Program-made: the position numbers and the translations under genes | Origin: Albidovulum sp. | GTDB taxonomy: Bacteria > Pseudomonadota > Alphaproteobacteria > Rhodobacterales > Rhodobacteraceae | Reading direction: 5' to 3' | DNA length: 36,486 nucleotides | NCBI GenBank assembly: GCA_028823855.1 | Contig: JAPPFL010000030.1 | Location: forward strand, 1-36,486 | In this document: one piece after another, positions 9,131 through 18,107 of the stretch | Numbering within the stretch: the first letter of the stretch is position 1 | Layout: each line of letters starts with the position of its first letter | Notes under the pieces: generated by a model | What the model saw: only the letters and a program-made list of their open reading frames with translations | The model's database searches: none | What the model was told of the DNA's origin: nothing

Positions 9131-9919
9131 ATGCGAATTCTGGTAACAAACGACGATGGCGTCCATGCTCCGGGGCTCAAAATCCTAATGGGAATCGCGA
9201 CCGAGTTCGCGGGCGAGAACGGCGAAGTCTGGACCGTCGCGCCCTTAACCGAAAAGTCGGGGGCGTCTCACTGCATTTCATTCATGAATCCGGTAATGAT
9301 TTCCAGAGTGGCGCCTCGCGTTTTCGCGGTTGAAGGCACTCCCGCCGACTGCGTTTTGGCCGGTTTGTTCGACGTAATGGAGGGGAAGCCTCCCGATTTA
9401 GTGCTTTCGGGGATCAATCGCGGGAACAACGCCGGAGAAAACGCGGTTTATTCCGGAACCGTCGGCGCGGCGCTGGAAGCTGCGCTGCACGGATTCAAGG
9501 CCATCGCTCTTTCCCAGTACTTCGGCCAAGGAAACACGAATCTCGCAGATCCCTTCGAAGCATCGAGGTTTCACGGGCTGGACGTGGTTAGCGCGTTGGT
9601 CGACAAGGCGGAATGGCACGATGGCGAATACGGGCAATTCATAAACGTCAATTTTCCTCCCTGTAGCGCCTCTTTCGTCAAGGGGACGCGCATTACGCGC
9701 CAAGGGTATCGAATCAACGGCGGGTTCAAAGTCAAGCCCCATTTGTCGCCGAGCAATCGAAAATACCTTTACATAACCGGAAGCAACCAATTGGCGGCCC
9801 CGGAACCTGAAACCGACGTTGGGGCGAACATGGGCGGATTTATTTCCGTGACGCCGATGCGCGCCGACCTAACCGCGCACGATGCCCTGGAAGGCCTGCG
9901 CAGCAGATTCGAAGTATGA
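9131..9919 (+). CDS. surE: 5'/3'-nucleotidase SurE
   Basis: A 262-residue SurE, a metal-dependent phosphatase acting on nucleoside monophosphates and often linked to stationary-phase survival. The start ATG at 9131 gives MRILVTNDDGVHAPG, where the two adjacent aspartates are metal ligands. Further on, VAPLTEKSGASH, GTPADCV, and SGINRGNNAGENAVYSGTV complete the active site; the last includes the conserved asparagine ligand. The frame is open 200 bp upstream, but that stretch overlaps serS and is a shadow. Its stop overlaps the pcm start (ATGA), so the two are translationally coupled, the classic surE-pcm pairing. Confidence 0.97.
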   Translation: MRILVTNDDGVHAPGLKILMGIATEFAGENGEVWTVAPLTEKSGASHCISFMNPVMISRVAPRVFAVEGTPADCVLAGLFDVMEGKPPDLVLSGINRGNNAGENAVYSGTVGAALEAALHGFKAIALSQYFGQGNTNLADPFEASRFHGLDVVSALVDKAEWHDGEYGQFINVNFPPCSASFVKGTRITRQGYRINGGFKVKPHLSPSNRKYLYITGSNQLAAPEPETDVGANMGGFISVTPMRADLTAHDALEGLRSRFEV

Positions 9920-10557
9920 ATGACACCAAAGCGAAATTGCGGCTGGAAGAGGAAGTCCGGCGAAACGGCGTGACTGATTCTCGAGTGCTCGCAGCCATGA
10001 ATCAAATCGACCGCCTTGATTTCGTGCCCGCGACATTCGCCTCTCGCGCTTATTTGGACATTCCGCTTCCCATCCCTTGCGGCCAAACGATTAGTCAGCC
10101 GACGATTGTCGGTATAATGACTCAGGCTCTCCAAATCGATTCAAGCCACAGGGTTTTGGAAATCGGAACCGGTTCCGGCTACCAGGCGGCTATTCTATCC
10201 AAGCTCGCTAAGCGGGTATTCTCGCTGGAACGGCATCCCCGGCTAGCGGCGGACGCCCGAGCGAAGATCATCGACGGCCTCAAACGTGAAAATGTGACTC
10301 TGGCGGTCGCAGACGGAATGATGGGATTACCGGAGGCGGCTCCTTTTGACAGGATCATGGTAACGGCCGCACACGACGATATTCCGGCGTCGTTGCTCGA
10401 TCAGCTAGCGGACGGGGGCATTCTCGTTATGCCGGTGGAATCCGCTGACCGCGCCCAGCAATTGGTTAAGGCAGTAAAAACCGGAAAAGAAATTGAGTAT
10501 ACGGACTTGTGCGGTGTCAGGTTCGTGCCTTTATTGGAAGGCATAGCTCATGATTGA
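9916..10557 (+). CDS. pcm: Protein-L-isoaspartate O-methyltransferase
   Basis: A 213-residue PCMT that methylates isoaspartyl residues with S-adenosylmethionine to start repair of aged proteins. VPATFASRAYLDIPLPIPCGQ and TISQPTIVG, near residues 35-65, form the family-specific substrate region. VLEIGTGSGYQAAIL at about residue 76 is SAM motif I, and the acidic loop of motif II follows (FSLERHP). FDRIMVTAAHDDIP and GGILVMPVE are later family blocks. It overlaps surE by 4 bp and the next gene by 8 bp, so the three belong to one transcript. Confidence 0.96.
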   Translation: MNDTKAKLRLEEEVRRNGVTDSRVLAAMNQIDRLDFVPATFASRAYLDIPLPIPCGQTISQPTIVGIMTQALQIDSSHRVLEIGTGSGYQAAILSKLAKRVFSLERHPRLAADARAKIIDGLKRENVTLAVADGMMGLPEAAPFDRIMVTAAHDDIPASLLDQLADGGILVMPVESADRAQQLVKAVKTGKEIEYTDLCGVRFVPLLEGIAHD

Positions 10558-11641
10558 AACTAAAGCCTTTGGAATGGATTTGCTCGTAGATCGATGCGAC
10601 CGAATTTCCGAACCCGCGATCTACAAAACGATTGCGGCAATCGCACTTATATTAGCAATTGCCTCGTGCGGAAACATTGACATCCGGCGAGAAAGAATCT
10701 CGACCGGCGGACTTACTGAGACTCCCCTGGACAAGGCAACGGATTCACGCGAAGCTGGCGGAATCGTATCGAGTGGCCGAAACCGATTCACGCTTGCCGA
10801 GGCGGGCGACTCGGTTACGTCCATAGCGCGGCGATTCGGCATCGATGCCGGTGAGCTTTCGCGCATGAATGGAAAGCACCCATTCGAACCGCTAAGGGCC
10901 GGGGAAGTCATAGTTTTACCGGATTCCTCGGCAACTGCATCCGTATCCAATGCGGAGGATGCGGCCTCGAGTAGCCCAGTTCCGATTGAGCAAATTCGCT
11001 ATAGGGTTCAACGCGGCGACACTGCATTTTCCATTGCGCGCAGTTTCGGGGTTTCGGCCCGCATAGTCGCAGAATGGAACAATCTTGGCCCCGGGTTCGA
11101 AGTTCGGGAAGATCAAATCCTATTGATTCCATTGGCGCGCAATTCCACGGCGCAAGTCGCGGCATTATCGGACGATTCCGTCGATACTCCGATTCCGTCC
11201 ATCGCGACCGATCCATTGCCAGATTATTCTCTGGACGCTGCATTGCCTCCTTCGCCTCAGCTGGATCAATACAGGACCGAGGCCGGAAACGAACCGAAAT
11301 TGCTCATCCCGGTCAACGGCGAAAAATTAAACAGTTATACGGGAGCAGGAGGAAACGAGGGAATAGATATCGCGGCGCTGCCCGGCACGTCGGTTCGCGC
11401 AGCAGACAACGGAACGGTGGCGCTAGTCACGCGAGCGACAGATAACACCATCATTCTGCTGCTTCGGCACGAGAATGACTTGTACACAGTTTATTCGAAT
11501 CTCGAGCAAACCGATATGAACCAGAACGATTCGGTTCTGCGTGGACAATCCATCGGAAAATCGGCGGGCGGCGAACCGCCGTACGTGCATTTCGAAGTTA
11601 GAATTGGCGCAAATAGCGTGGATCCAGAATCTTATATTTAG
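10550..11641 (+). CDS. NlpD-like lipoprotein: two LysM domains plus a catalytically degenerate LytM/M23 domain
   Basis: A 363-residue lipoprotein. A hydrophobic stretch at about residues 26-40 ends in a lipobox (LAIASCG), so Cys41 would be lipidated. Two LysM peptidoglycan-binding modules follow, FTLAEAGDSVTSIARRFG and YRVQRGDTAFSIARSFG. The C-terminus is an M23/LytM fold. In active M23 endopeptidases the first zinc ligand is a His in HxGxD; here it is NEGIDIAA, with Asn. The later HxH is PYVHFEVR, missing its first His. E. coli NlpD shows the same kind of loss and acts as an activator of cell-wall amidases, so this is probably an amidase activator for septum splitting, not a hydrolase. Its overlap with pcm matches the conserved surE-pcm-nlpD order. 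The first 25 residues are long for a lipoprotein signal, so an internal start such as ATG at 10574 is possible. Confidence 0.88.
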   Translation: MIETKAFGMDLLVDRCDRISEPAIYKTIAAIALILAIASCGNIDIRRERISTGGLTETPLDKATDSREAGGIVSSGRNRFTLAEAGDSVTSIARRFGIDAGELSRMNGKHPFEPLRAGEVIVLPDSSATASVSNAEDAASSSPVPIEQIRYRVQRGDTAFSIARSFGVSARIVAEWNNLGPGFEVREDQILLIPLARNSTAQVAALSDDSVDTPIPSIATDPLPDYSLDAALPPSPQLDQYRTEAGNEPKLLIPVNGEKLNSYTGAGGNEGIDIAALPGTSVRAADNGTVALVTRATDNTIILLLRHENDLYTVYSNLEQTDMNQNDSVLRGQSIGKSAGGEPPYVHFEVRIGANSVDPESYI

Positions 11642-12151
11642 TTGGGATATGACTCGCGTCATACTTTTACGGTTGCGCCGACCTCACGGCTAACTTCGGG
11701 GTCAACAGCCTTGCCCTCGCTTGCCGCCGCGAATTATTTCCAGAGGGAGATTGGCGCAGAAGATATCTCGGACTTTGAATTTGGAACACTTGGCTTATCG
11801 ATTTCGGAATCGATTGAAGTGTTAATCCTGAAGATGGCCGTTGAATCGTTCAAAGGAAGCCGACGCATCAACGTCTTTCTCGGTTGGGAGACCAAGAAGC
11901 GCTCGACCTGGATCGCGGGATCTCAAATGGAATCGCGAACGGCGCCGCTGGCGCGGGAAGGATACGCGTGAATATTGTTGCCAACTAAACGTTCTTTGTC
12001 TTCGTCCGCTGCAAGCGATATGAAACCGAACAGGCGCGGCTGAAGACCAGGTCGCGGGATGCCAGTTTCGGCGCCGTCTTGTTTTATGATCAGAATGTCG
12101 CCTCGAAATCGGATTGCTCAAAAAAGCAGTCCTCTCGATCCGGAGAAAAGA
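11642..12151. other. Intergenic stretch, no gene recognised
   Basis: About 510 bp lies between the NlpD-like gene and the SDR gene. A 109-codon plus-strand frame (11642-11971) and a 99-codon minus-strand frame are present. Neither translation looks like a family, and the first abuts the upstream stop with no visible ribosome binding site. The last 60 bp should contain the SDR promoter. Confidence 0.45.
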
Positions 12152-12904
12152 ATGGAAAATAGGAAAGTCGCTTTGATTACGGGAGCTGGATCGGGTATCG
12201 GCCGAGCCGCAGCTCTAGCATTGCACACTTGCGGATTTCAGGTAGTGCTTGTTGGACGCAATCGCGGCAACTTAGTTGAAACCGCCGCGTTGTCAGGCAG
12301 TGCTGACCGCTTTCTCGTGTGTCCTACCGACGTCACCGACGAGAAATCTGTCGACGCGGCCTTCGAACTAGTGACTGAAAAACTCGGCAGATTGGATTTG
12401 CTTTTCAACAATGCCGGTATAGGAACTCCCTCGGTCCAATTGGATGAACTCAAGATAGCCGACTGGCGCAAGTGCATCGACGTCAATCTGACCGGGTCAT
12501 TTCTGTGCGCGCGAAAAGCGTTCGGAATTATGAAGCGGCAATTGCCGAAGGGCGGACGCATTGTCAACAACGGCTCTATTTCGGCAACTGCTCCTCGAGC
12601 CAACAGTACGGCCTATACGTCCTCAAAACACGCGATTTCGGGGCTAACGAAGAGCATAGCCCTCGACGGCAGGCCTCATGACATATGCTGCAGTCAAATC
12701 GACATCGGCAATGCCGGAACAGCGCTTACGCAAGGATTCGGCAGCGGCGCGCTGCAGGCGGACGGCAGCATCGCTCCGGAGCCGGTGTTCGACGTTAAGC
12801 ATTGCGGCGAGGCCGTAGCCTACCTGGCAAGCTTGCCCTTGACAGCAAATATCCTGTTTATGACCATCATGGCGACGAAAATGCCATTTGTCGGACGAGG
12901 ATGA
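12152..12904 (+). CDS. Short-chain dehydrogenase/reductase (classical SDR)
   Basis: A 250-residue NAD(P)-dependent oxidoreductase. The start ATG at 12152 follows a purine-rich site (GGAGAAAAG, 12142-12150) and gives MENRKVALITGAGSGIG. It has the TGxxxGxG cofactor loop, LLFNNAGIG (the NNAG motif), NLTGSFLCARKAF, the catalytic Ser in NNGSISA and the YTSSK catalytic Tyr/Lys pair. The C-terminal part is shorter than usual and the PG motif after the active site reads DIGNAGT, the form seen in a subgroup of SDRs of unknown substrate. It sits alone, converging on the ATPase gene. Confidence 0.9.
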   Translation: MENRKVALITGAGSGIGRAAALALHTCGFQVVLVGRNRGNLVETAALSGSADRFLVCPTDVTDEKSVDAAFELVTEKLGRLDLLFNNAGIGTPSVQLDELKIADWRKCIDVNLTGSFLCARKAFGIMKRQLPKGGRIVNNGSISATAPRANSTAYTSSKHAISGLTKSIALDGRPHDICCSQIDIGNAGTALTQGFGSGALQADGSIAPEPVFDVKHCGEAVAYLASLPLTANILFMTIMATKMPFVGRG

Positions 12905-13120
12905 ACATATACTAAATCGCAGATATGCACGATTTCGATTTCCAAGCAGCGACCTAGCGCGCCGGGTCGATATTCGCCGATCGGCCCGCTATTGCCGAAT
13001 CGAACGTGAAGCATTCCGGCAGGCAATTTCGGTTGCGCATTCGAAATGTCCTGCCTGAATCGCCCCGGTCTTATTTTCAAGGCCGTTCGGCATCAAGCTT
13101 CTTCGCGCGTCAACTTTGTG

Positions 13121-13969
13121 TCAAGGCGAGATCCCCTGCTTGCCCGCCAGATCAACAAAGAACTGCCACGCGACGCGTCCGGAACGTGCGCCTCGGGTCT
13201 GCTGCCACTCGATTGCCTGAGATTGCAGCCACTCTTCGTCGAACTCGACTCCGTATCTCTTGCAGTAGCGAAGCACCATTTCAAGGTAGTCATTCTGGCT
13301 GCACGGATGGAAACCGAGCCAGAGCCCGAATCGGTCCGAAAGAGATACTTTCTCGTCGACTGCTTCCGAAGGGTTTATAGCAGTGGAACGCTCGTTTTCG
13401 ATCATGTCTCTTGGCATTAGATGGCGCCGGTTAGACGTGGCGTAGAACACGACATTTGCCGGGCGACCTTCGACGCCGCCGTCAAGCACGGCCTTGAGCG
13501 ACTTATAGTGGGAATCGTCATGCGAAAACGATAGATCGTCGCAATAGAGAATAATCCTGTGAGCGGAGCTGCAGCGCAGATGCCAAAGAAGCGAGCCTAT
13601 CGTCGAAAGATCGTCGCGATGGATTTCAACCAATTTCAAGCACGGATAATCATTGAAAATGGATCCGTGCACCGATTTGACCAGAGATGACTTTCCCATT
13701 CCTCTGGCTCCCCAAAGGAGCGCGTTGTTCGCATGGTATCCTTGAGCAAAGTTTGAAGTGTTCTCCAAAAGCGTGTCGCGAGCTCGATCAATGCCCACGA
13801 GCAAAGAGATATCTATTCGATTAACATCTTGAACCGGTTCCAGGCGCCTGGAATCCCCACTCCAAACAAATGCTTCGGAGCGCGAGAAGTCCGGATCCGA
13901 ACCCGGATTCGGGCTTAGTCGCTCCAGCGAATTCGCAATTCGGGCCAGATAGCTCTCTATTTTTTTCAT
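13121..13969 (-). CDS. DUF815-family AAA-type ATPase
   Basis: A 282-residue P-loop ATPase of the DUF815 family, common next to tat or yajC genes in alphaproteobacteria and of unknown job. The middle has a Walker A motif, [15 protein letters not shown] (about residue 84), and a Walker B-like strand [37 protein letters not shown] is the strongest family signature, containing a sensor-1-like asparagine, and [13 protein letters not shown] follows. The start ATG overlaps the tatC stop (ATGA at 13966-13969), so it is expressed with tatABC. Confidence 0.9.
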   Translation of the reverse strand: MKKIESYLARIANSLERLSPNPGSDPDFSRSEAFVWSGDSRRLEPVQDVNRIDISLLVGIDRARDTLLENTSNFAQGYHANNALLWGARGMGKSSLVKSVHGSIFNDYPCLKLVEIHRDDLSTIGSLLWHLRCSSAHRIILYCDDLSFSHDDSHYKSLKAVLDGGVEGRPANVVFYATSNRRHLMPRDMIENERSTAINPSEAVDEKVSLSDRFGLWLGFHPCSQNDYLEMVLRYCKRYGVEFDEEWLQSQAIEWQQTRGARSGRVAWQFFVDLAGKQGISP

Positions 13970-14832
13970 GAACCCTTTTCCGCACCACTCTCGTCCTCAT
14001 CGTCAAATATCAATCCCTGTTCGCGCAATTCTTGATTGCGCTTCTTCTCGACGCGCCGAACAAGCCAAATGGAAACCTCGTACAGCCCGTATACGACCGT
14101 GAACAATATCACCTGCGTAATGACGTCGGGAGGCGTAACAATCGCCGCGAGAACGAGAATGCCGACAACTGCGTATTTGCGGACTTGCGACAAGCCTTCG
14201 GCCGAAACAAGCCCCGCCTTTCCCATAAGCGTAAGCAGTACGGGCAGCTGGAAACACAGCCCGAATGCCAGAATAAATTTAATCGTGAGGGTCAAATATT
14301 CCGCGACCGAGCCCTGGAACGTAATTCCGGCCTGGGCCAAGGCGTCGCCTCCGCCGGATTCCTCGCCGCCAAGTAGCGAACCCTGCTGCTGAAATCCGAG
14401 GAAGAAATCGAAAGCCAGCGGAATAACAATGTAGAACGCAAACGCCGCGCCGGCAAAGAACATTGCGGGCGAAGCGAAAAGAAACGGAAGGAAGGCTCTC
14501 TTTTCGTTCTTGTAAAGTCCCGGTGCGACGAATCGCCACATCTGCATGCCGATATAGGGAAATGCTAGTATGAATCCGCCCATCAAGGATATCCGGATCG
14601 CTACGAAAAACCCTTCCTGTAGCTTGATTAGAATGAGGCCGCACTCCTGGCCGCGGTCGACAAGTTCAGCGCAGATCGGCTGAGTGAGAAAATTGAAGAT
14701 CGGATTCCAAACGAAAAAGCAGAGCACCATTCCGATTAGAAAGGCTACGATTGAATGGATTAATCGATTTCTAAGTTCGGCGAGGTGTTCGACTAGCGGC
14801 GCGCGAGTGTCCTCGATTTCATCTTCGCTCAT
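13966..14832 (-). CDS. tatC: Sec-independent protein translocase TatC
   Basis: A 288-residue TatC, the receptor of the twin-arginine translocase that binds the RR signal peptide together with TatB and exports folded proteins. The N-terminus carries [12 protein letters not shown], the conserved cytoplasmic motif with the Glu that contacts the signal. Six membrane helices follow, with [17 protein letters not shown] between helices 2 and 3 and the [11 protein letters not shown] and VTPPDVITQ blocks late in the protein. The loop around residues 155-165 (GGEESGGGD) is a slightly enlarged periplasmic insertion. It overlaps tatB by 4 bp upstream and the ATPase by 4 bp downstream. Confidence 0.97.
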   Translation of the reverse strand: MSEDEIEDTRAPLVEHLAELRNRLIHSIVAFLIGMVLCFFVWNPIFNFLTQPICAELVDRGQECGLILIKLQEGFFVAIRISLMGGFILAFPYIGMQMWRFVAPGLYKNEKRAFLPFLFASPAMFFAGAAFAFYIVIPLAFDFFLGFQQQGSLLGGEESGGGDALAQAGITFQGSVAEYLTLTIKFILAFGLCFQLPVLLTLMGKAGLVSAEGLSQVRKYAVVGILVLAAIVTPPDVITQVILFTVVYGLYEVSIWLVRRVEKKRNQELREQGLIFDDEDESGAEKGS

Positions 14833-15398
14833 GAATCGGACTTGGCCTTCCGGGCTTTGTCGGCGGTTTCCGAGTCGGTTGCGCCTGCGTTCGCGGCGCT
14901 AGCCGAAGGCTCATCGTCCGAATCCGCTTCATATTCGGACGGCGCAATATCGAGCGGATTTGGAACATTGCTCGCTGGGATTTCCGTCTCGGCCTGAGCC
15001 GCGGCAGATGCCGAATCAGCGGCAGGAGTCTCCGGAATTGGATCGTCGCCTTTTCGGTCTCGGGTACTCGCGCTCGCGTCCGACGGGTTTGGCACGTTTT
15101 TGGGCGACGAGCTGTCGCCGGTTGTCAAGCCTTGCTGAAATTCCTTGGCCGCCGACCTGACTGAGTCCAGCCCGAATTTCTTGGGCGACGCCGCTATCTT
15201 GATATCTTTGGCGATGTCTTTAACGCCGCTTTCGTCCGCCGCCTGATTCATGGCCCGTTGAAATTCTCGCGCCATTCCTCTCATTTTGCCGGTGAACCGG
15301 CCAAGCGCACGAAACATGCCCGGCAGGTCTTTGGGACCTACCACGATCAGCGCGACGATGCCGATTATAAGAAGTTCGCTCCATCCTATATCAAACAT
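14829..15398 (-). CDS. tatB: Sec-independent protein translocase TatB
   Basis: A 189-residue TatB. The N-terminus [30 protein letters not shown] is split here as [12 protein letters not shown], a single membrane helix, and then VVGPKDLP, the hinge typical of TatB, with the conserved Glu in the helix. An amphipathic helix follows ([20 protein letters not shown]). The remaining 110 residues are an acidic, Ser/Ala/Pro-rich tail that looks disordered, common in alphaproteobacterial TatB. The gene lies between tatA (19 bp upstream) and tatC (4-bp overlap). Confidence 0.95.
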   Translation of the reverse strand: MFDIGWSELLIIGIVALIVVGPKDLPGMFRALGRFTGKMRGMAREFQRAMNQAADESGVKDIAKDIKIAASPKKFGLDSVRSAAKEFQQGLTTGDSSSPKNVPNPSDASASTRDRKGDDPIPETPAADSASAAAQAETEIPASNVPNPLDIAPSEYEADSDDEPSASAANAGATDSETADKARKAKSDS

Positions 15399-15417
15399 GA
15401 CCGCGCTGTTTCTCCGT

Positions 15418-15633
15418 TCAGGTTTCTTTGCTTTCCTGCTTGGGAGTTACATCTCGCGCCTCTTCGGCTGCGGCCGCTTCGAGTTCCGCCTTGCCGTCGG
15501 TCACGCCTTTCTTGAAAGCTGTAATGCCTTTTCCTACCTCTCCCATGATCGCCGAAATTTTCCCGCGACCGAACAACACGATTACGACGACCGCAATTAG
15601 TAGAAGACCTGGCAAGCCGATATTGTTGAGCAT
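15418..15633 (-). CDS. tatA: Sec-independent protein translocase TatA
   Basis: A 71-residue TatA, the pore-forming subunit. It has a short membrane helix ([15 protein letters not shown]), the FGRGK hinge (FG followed by the basic turn), and an amphipathic helix with [18 protein letters not shown], ending in a charged tail. Starting with ATG at 15631-15633, it is the first gene of the tatA-tatB-tatC-ATPase run. The 226 bp upstream (15634-15859), up to the end of the next gene on the same strand, must contain its promoter. Confidence 0.95.
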   Translation of the reverse strand: MLNNIGLPGLLLIAVVVIVLFGRGKISAIMGEVGKGITAFKKGVTDGKAELEAAAAEEARDVTPKQESKET

Positions 15634-15859
15634 AGCGATTCCCTTCCCTTTTCACAGGCGGCCATTTTAACTGGTCCGCACGCTTTCAAACCCTTATATA
15701 GCACTGCTTTGCCGAGAATTTAATACCTGCGCCTCATATACACCGGTAAATTTACGCGCAAAACGATTGGGCGCTTTTTTCAGGTGTCGCTCTCTCGGAA
15801 GTTTCGAAACATTTCGCATTTTCGACAAGCGGCACTCGAAGGACGAAAACCATCGGTCG

Positions 15860-17011
15860 TCAGTTTACCGTATCAATTATCGGATAAGTCGTCGAAAGCG
15901 GATCGTGCACCCGGCCACGGCCAGCGCAAGGAAAGACATAGCATCGGTCTCTGCGCATGCTCACCCAAAAAGGCGTTCCCGCCCGAGGCATGAAAACCGC
16001 GGGGACGGCTGCCTTAAGTACCGAATGGTCGAAATCCATCCTGAGTTCCACCAGGCTTGAATCGCCTATGAATCGAACGCGCTCGACCACTCCACGCGCG
16101 GGCACCCCATCTTGGGGAGTAGGGTTCGGTCCGGCGCCGTTGCGGTCGAAATCGATGCGTAGATGCTGCGGTCGAATTACGATTTCAACATCCGCGCCGT
16201 CGGAAATTCCGGGAGCAAGAAATTGGCCGAAAGGAGTTTGCACAAGAGCATTCTTAACATTTCCGCGAATAAGGTTTATTTCGGAAAAGAACGATGCCGC
16301 TTCGCGATCCACCGGACTGTTGTACATAGCGTAAGGCGCGCCTCTCTGAATGATCTTCCCTTCCCTCATCAAAAGGATTTCGTCGCCCATGCGCATGGCT
16401 TCCTGGGGTTCGTGCGTTACGAGGAGAACCGCAGTCTTTTCCTCTTTCAATACGGCAATCGTTTCGTCGCGTATTCCGTCCCGGAGTCGGTTGTCGAGGC
16501 TCGAAAACGGCTCGTCCATCAGAAGAATTCCCGGTTTAGGCGCGAGCGCGCGCGCCAGAGCCGCGCGCTGCTGTTCGCCGCCCGATAGTTCGTGAGGAAA
16601 TTTGTCGCGGAAATTTTCCATCGCTACCTTCGCCAATAGTTCCGACACTCGCGCTTCGCCTTTGCGCTCGCTTTTGTTCAATCCGAACGCAACGTTTCCC
16701 CTTACGGTTAGAAACGGAAACAGCGCGAAATCTTGAAACATCATTCCTACGGAGCGACGTTCGGGCGGCAGGTGAATCCTGTCGTTCGAAACCGGTTGTC
16801 CCCGGATCGAGACTTCTCCGCCGTCCTGGCGGTCCAATCCCGCGATAATGCGCAGCGTTGTTGATTTACCGCAGCCCGAAGGTCCGAGAAGGCACGAGAT
16901 CTGGCCGGGCGCAATTTCCATCGAGACATCGGAAACAACTTCCCGGCCGCCGAGTCTGCGGGAAATGGAATGTACTTTGAGCCTTGGCGCAGCAGTCGCG
17001 TCGTTTCTCAT
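15860..17011 (-). CDS. ABC transporter ATP-binding protein, FbpC/PotA-like
   Basis: A 383-residue ATPase subunit of an import ABC transporter. It has Walker A GPSGCGKST (about 43-51), Q-loop MMFQDFALFP, the signature LSGGEQQRAALARAL, Walker B ILLMDEPFSSLD and the H-loop VTHEPQEAM. A C-terminal regulatory (TOBE-like) domain follows, with IVIRPQHLRIDF, typical of iron(III), spermidine or sulfate importers; the LFPFLTVRGNVAFGL segment is closest in style to FbpC. No permease or binding-protein gene lies beside it, so it is orphaned in this window and may serve a transporter elsewhere. The last 20 or so residues run past the usual domain end. Confidence 0.88.
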   Translation of the reverse strand: MRNDATAAPRLKVHSISRRLGGREVVSDVSMEIAPGQISCLLGPSGCGKSTTLRIIAGLDRQDGGEVSIRGQPVSNDRIHLPPERRSVGMMFQDFALFPFLTVRGNVAFGLNKSERKGEARVSELLAKVAMENFRDKFPHELSGGEQQRAALARALAPKPGILLMDEPFSSLDNRLRDGIRDETIAVLKEEKTAVLLVTHEPQEAMRMGDEILLMREGKIIQRGAPYAMYNSPVDREAASFFSEINLIRGNVKNALVQTPFGQFLAPGISDGADVEIVIRPQHLRIDFDRNGAGPNPTPQDGVPARGVVERVRFIGDSSLVELRMDFDHSVLKAAVPAVFMPRAGTPFWVSMRRDRCYVFPCAGRGRVHDPLSTTYPIIDTVN

Positions 17012-17318
17012 GCCGCCATCACGATTCCGAATTGTTCTAAGACCAATGATTCGTTAGCAAGGCACAATCGGCGCTGCAAGGCGCAACGAGCCAAGGCGCT
17101 TGCGCGAATTGAGCCAATTCACACGCCGAATGGGTCGAACTGCCTGCCGGTTGCAACCGAAATATCGCTGAACGCCTTCGCGCGCCGGCGATATTCGTTG
17201 CGTCCATCGAATTTCGCTTTATCGTTTGGCGTTGCGCCGCAACTACATTCGACGGTTTTCCGGCGACAATGCAAAGGATTTCAGCAGATCAGCACAAGTT
17301 GGCTAGCAAGCGGCATTG
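17012..17318. other. Intergenic stretch, no gene recognised
   Basis: About 307 bp lies between the SDR stop and the ABC ATPase start, both on the minus strand. It contains no convincing frame, tRNA or terminator hairpin. The promoter of the ATPase gene should be at its left edge. Confidence 0.45.
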
Positions 17319-18107
17319 CTAGATAGTCGCGTTCGTCGCGCCCCCGTCCAAAAGAATATTTTGGCCAACTATGTAGCCGGCGTACTTTGAGCAAAGAAAT
17401 GCGCAAGCGGCTCCGAATTCGTCGACTGTACCGTAGCGTTTCGCCGGAATCGATTCCTGCCTACGCTTTCGAACATCTTCTTCCGTCAAGCCTTCGCCGC
17501 TTGCCGCCGATTGGTCCAGCATTATCGCTCTATCCGTTGCATGAATACCCGGCATCAAATTGTTAATCGTGACCCCGTGCTGCGCAACTTGGCGCGAAGT
17601 TCCTGCAACATATCCCGTCAGTCCGGCTCTAGCGCTGTTAGACAGCCCAAGCACGGGAATCGGAGCCTTGACAGATTGAGAAGTGATATTGACCACTCTG
17701 CCCCACTTTCTTTCGATCATTCCCGGCAGCACGGCCTTCATCAGGGCGATGGGCGCAAGCATGTTCGCATCGAGCGCACGTATGAAATCCTCCCTCTCCC
17801 AATCGCTCCAGTATCCCGGAGGCGGTCCGCCCGCATTATTGACCAAAATGTCCGGATCGGGGCACGCGGCCAACAGAGCCGCTCTTCCGGAATCCTGTGA
17901 AACGTCGCCTTGCACCTCAACGACGCTTACGCCTGTACGTTCGCGAATTGATCGCGCCGTCGCCGCAAGAACTTCGCCATCTCTGCCGTTTATGACAAGA
18001 TCGACGCCTGCGTTGGCAAGCGCGTCCGCGCATCCTCGCCCCAGACCCTTCGAAGAGGCGCAAACAATTGCGCGTTTTCCGGATATGCCAAGCCTCATTA
18101 CGGGCAT
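17319..18107 (-). CDS. SDR-fold oxidoreductase lacking the Tyr/Lys catalytic pair
   Basis: A 262-residue protein with an SDR Rossmann fold. The cofactor loop is SSKGLGRG in place of TGxxxGxG, the first strand reads KRAIVCA, NNAGG is present, and a catalytic-type serine lies in NITSQSVK. At the place of YxxxK the sequence is LGLSNSARAGL, so Tyr and Lys are both gone. The C-terminus is normal (GQNILLDGG). It resembles the subgroup of beta-ketoacyl-ACP-reductase-like SDRs with an imperfect cofactor motif and catalytic tetrad, whose reaction is unknown. The frame is intact and full length, so this looks like a stable change and not decay. Starts with ATG at 18105-18107. Confidence 0.87.
   Translation of the reverse strand: MPVMRLGISGKRAIVCASSKGLGRGCADALANAGVDLVINGRDGEVLAATARSIRERTGVSVVEVQGDVSQDSGRAALLAACPDPDILVNNAGGPPPGYWSDWEREDFIRALDANMLAPIALMKAVLPGMIERKWGRVVNITSQSVKAPIPVLGLSNSARAGLTGYVAGTSRQVAQHGVTINNLMPGIHATDRAIMLDQSAASGEGLTEEDVRKRRQESIPAKRYGTVDEFGAACAFLCSKYAGYIVGQNILLDGGATNATI

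Noticed and set aside
12820-13080. 86-codon minus-strand frame overlapping the SDR 3' end
   Set aside because: It overlaps a clear gene, has no ribosome binding site and no family match.
15750-15785. GCGC arms followed by a T6 run, resembling a terminator
   Set aside because: The stem is only four pairs with a long loop, and it points along the plus strand where no plus-strand gene ends.
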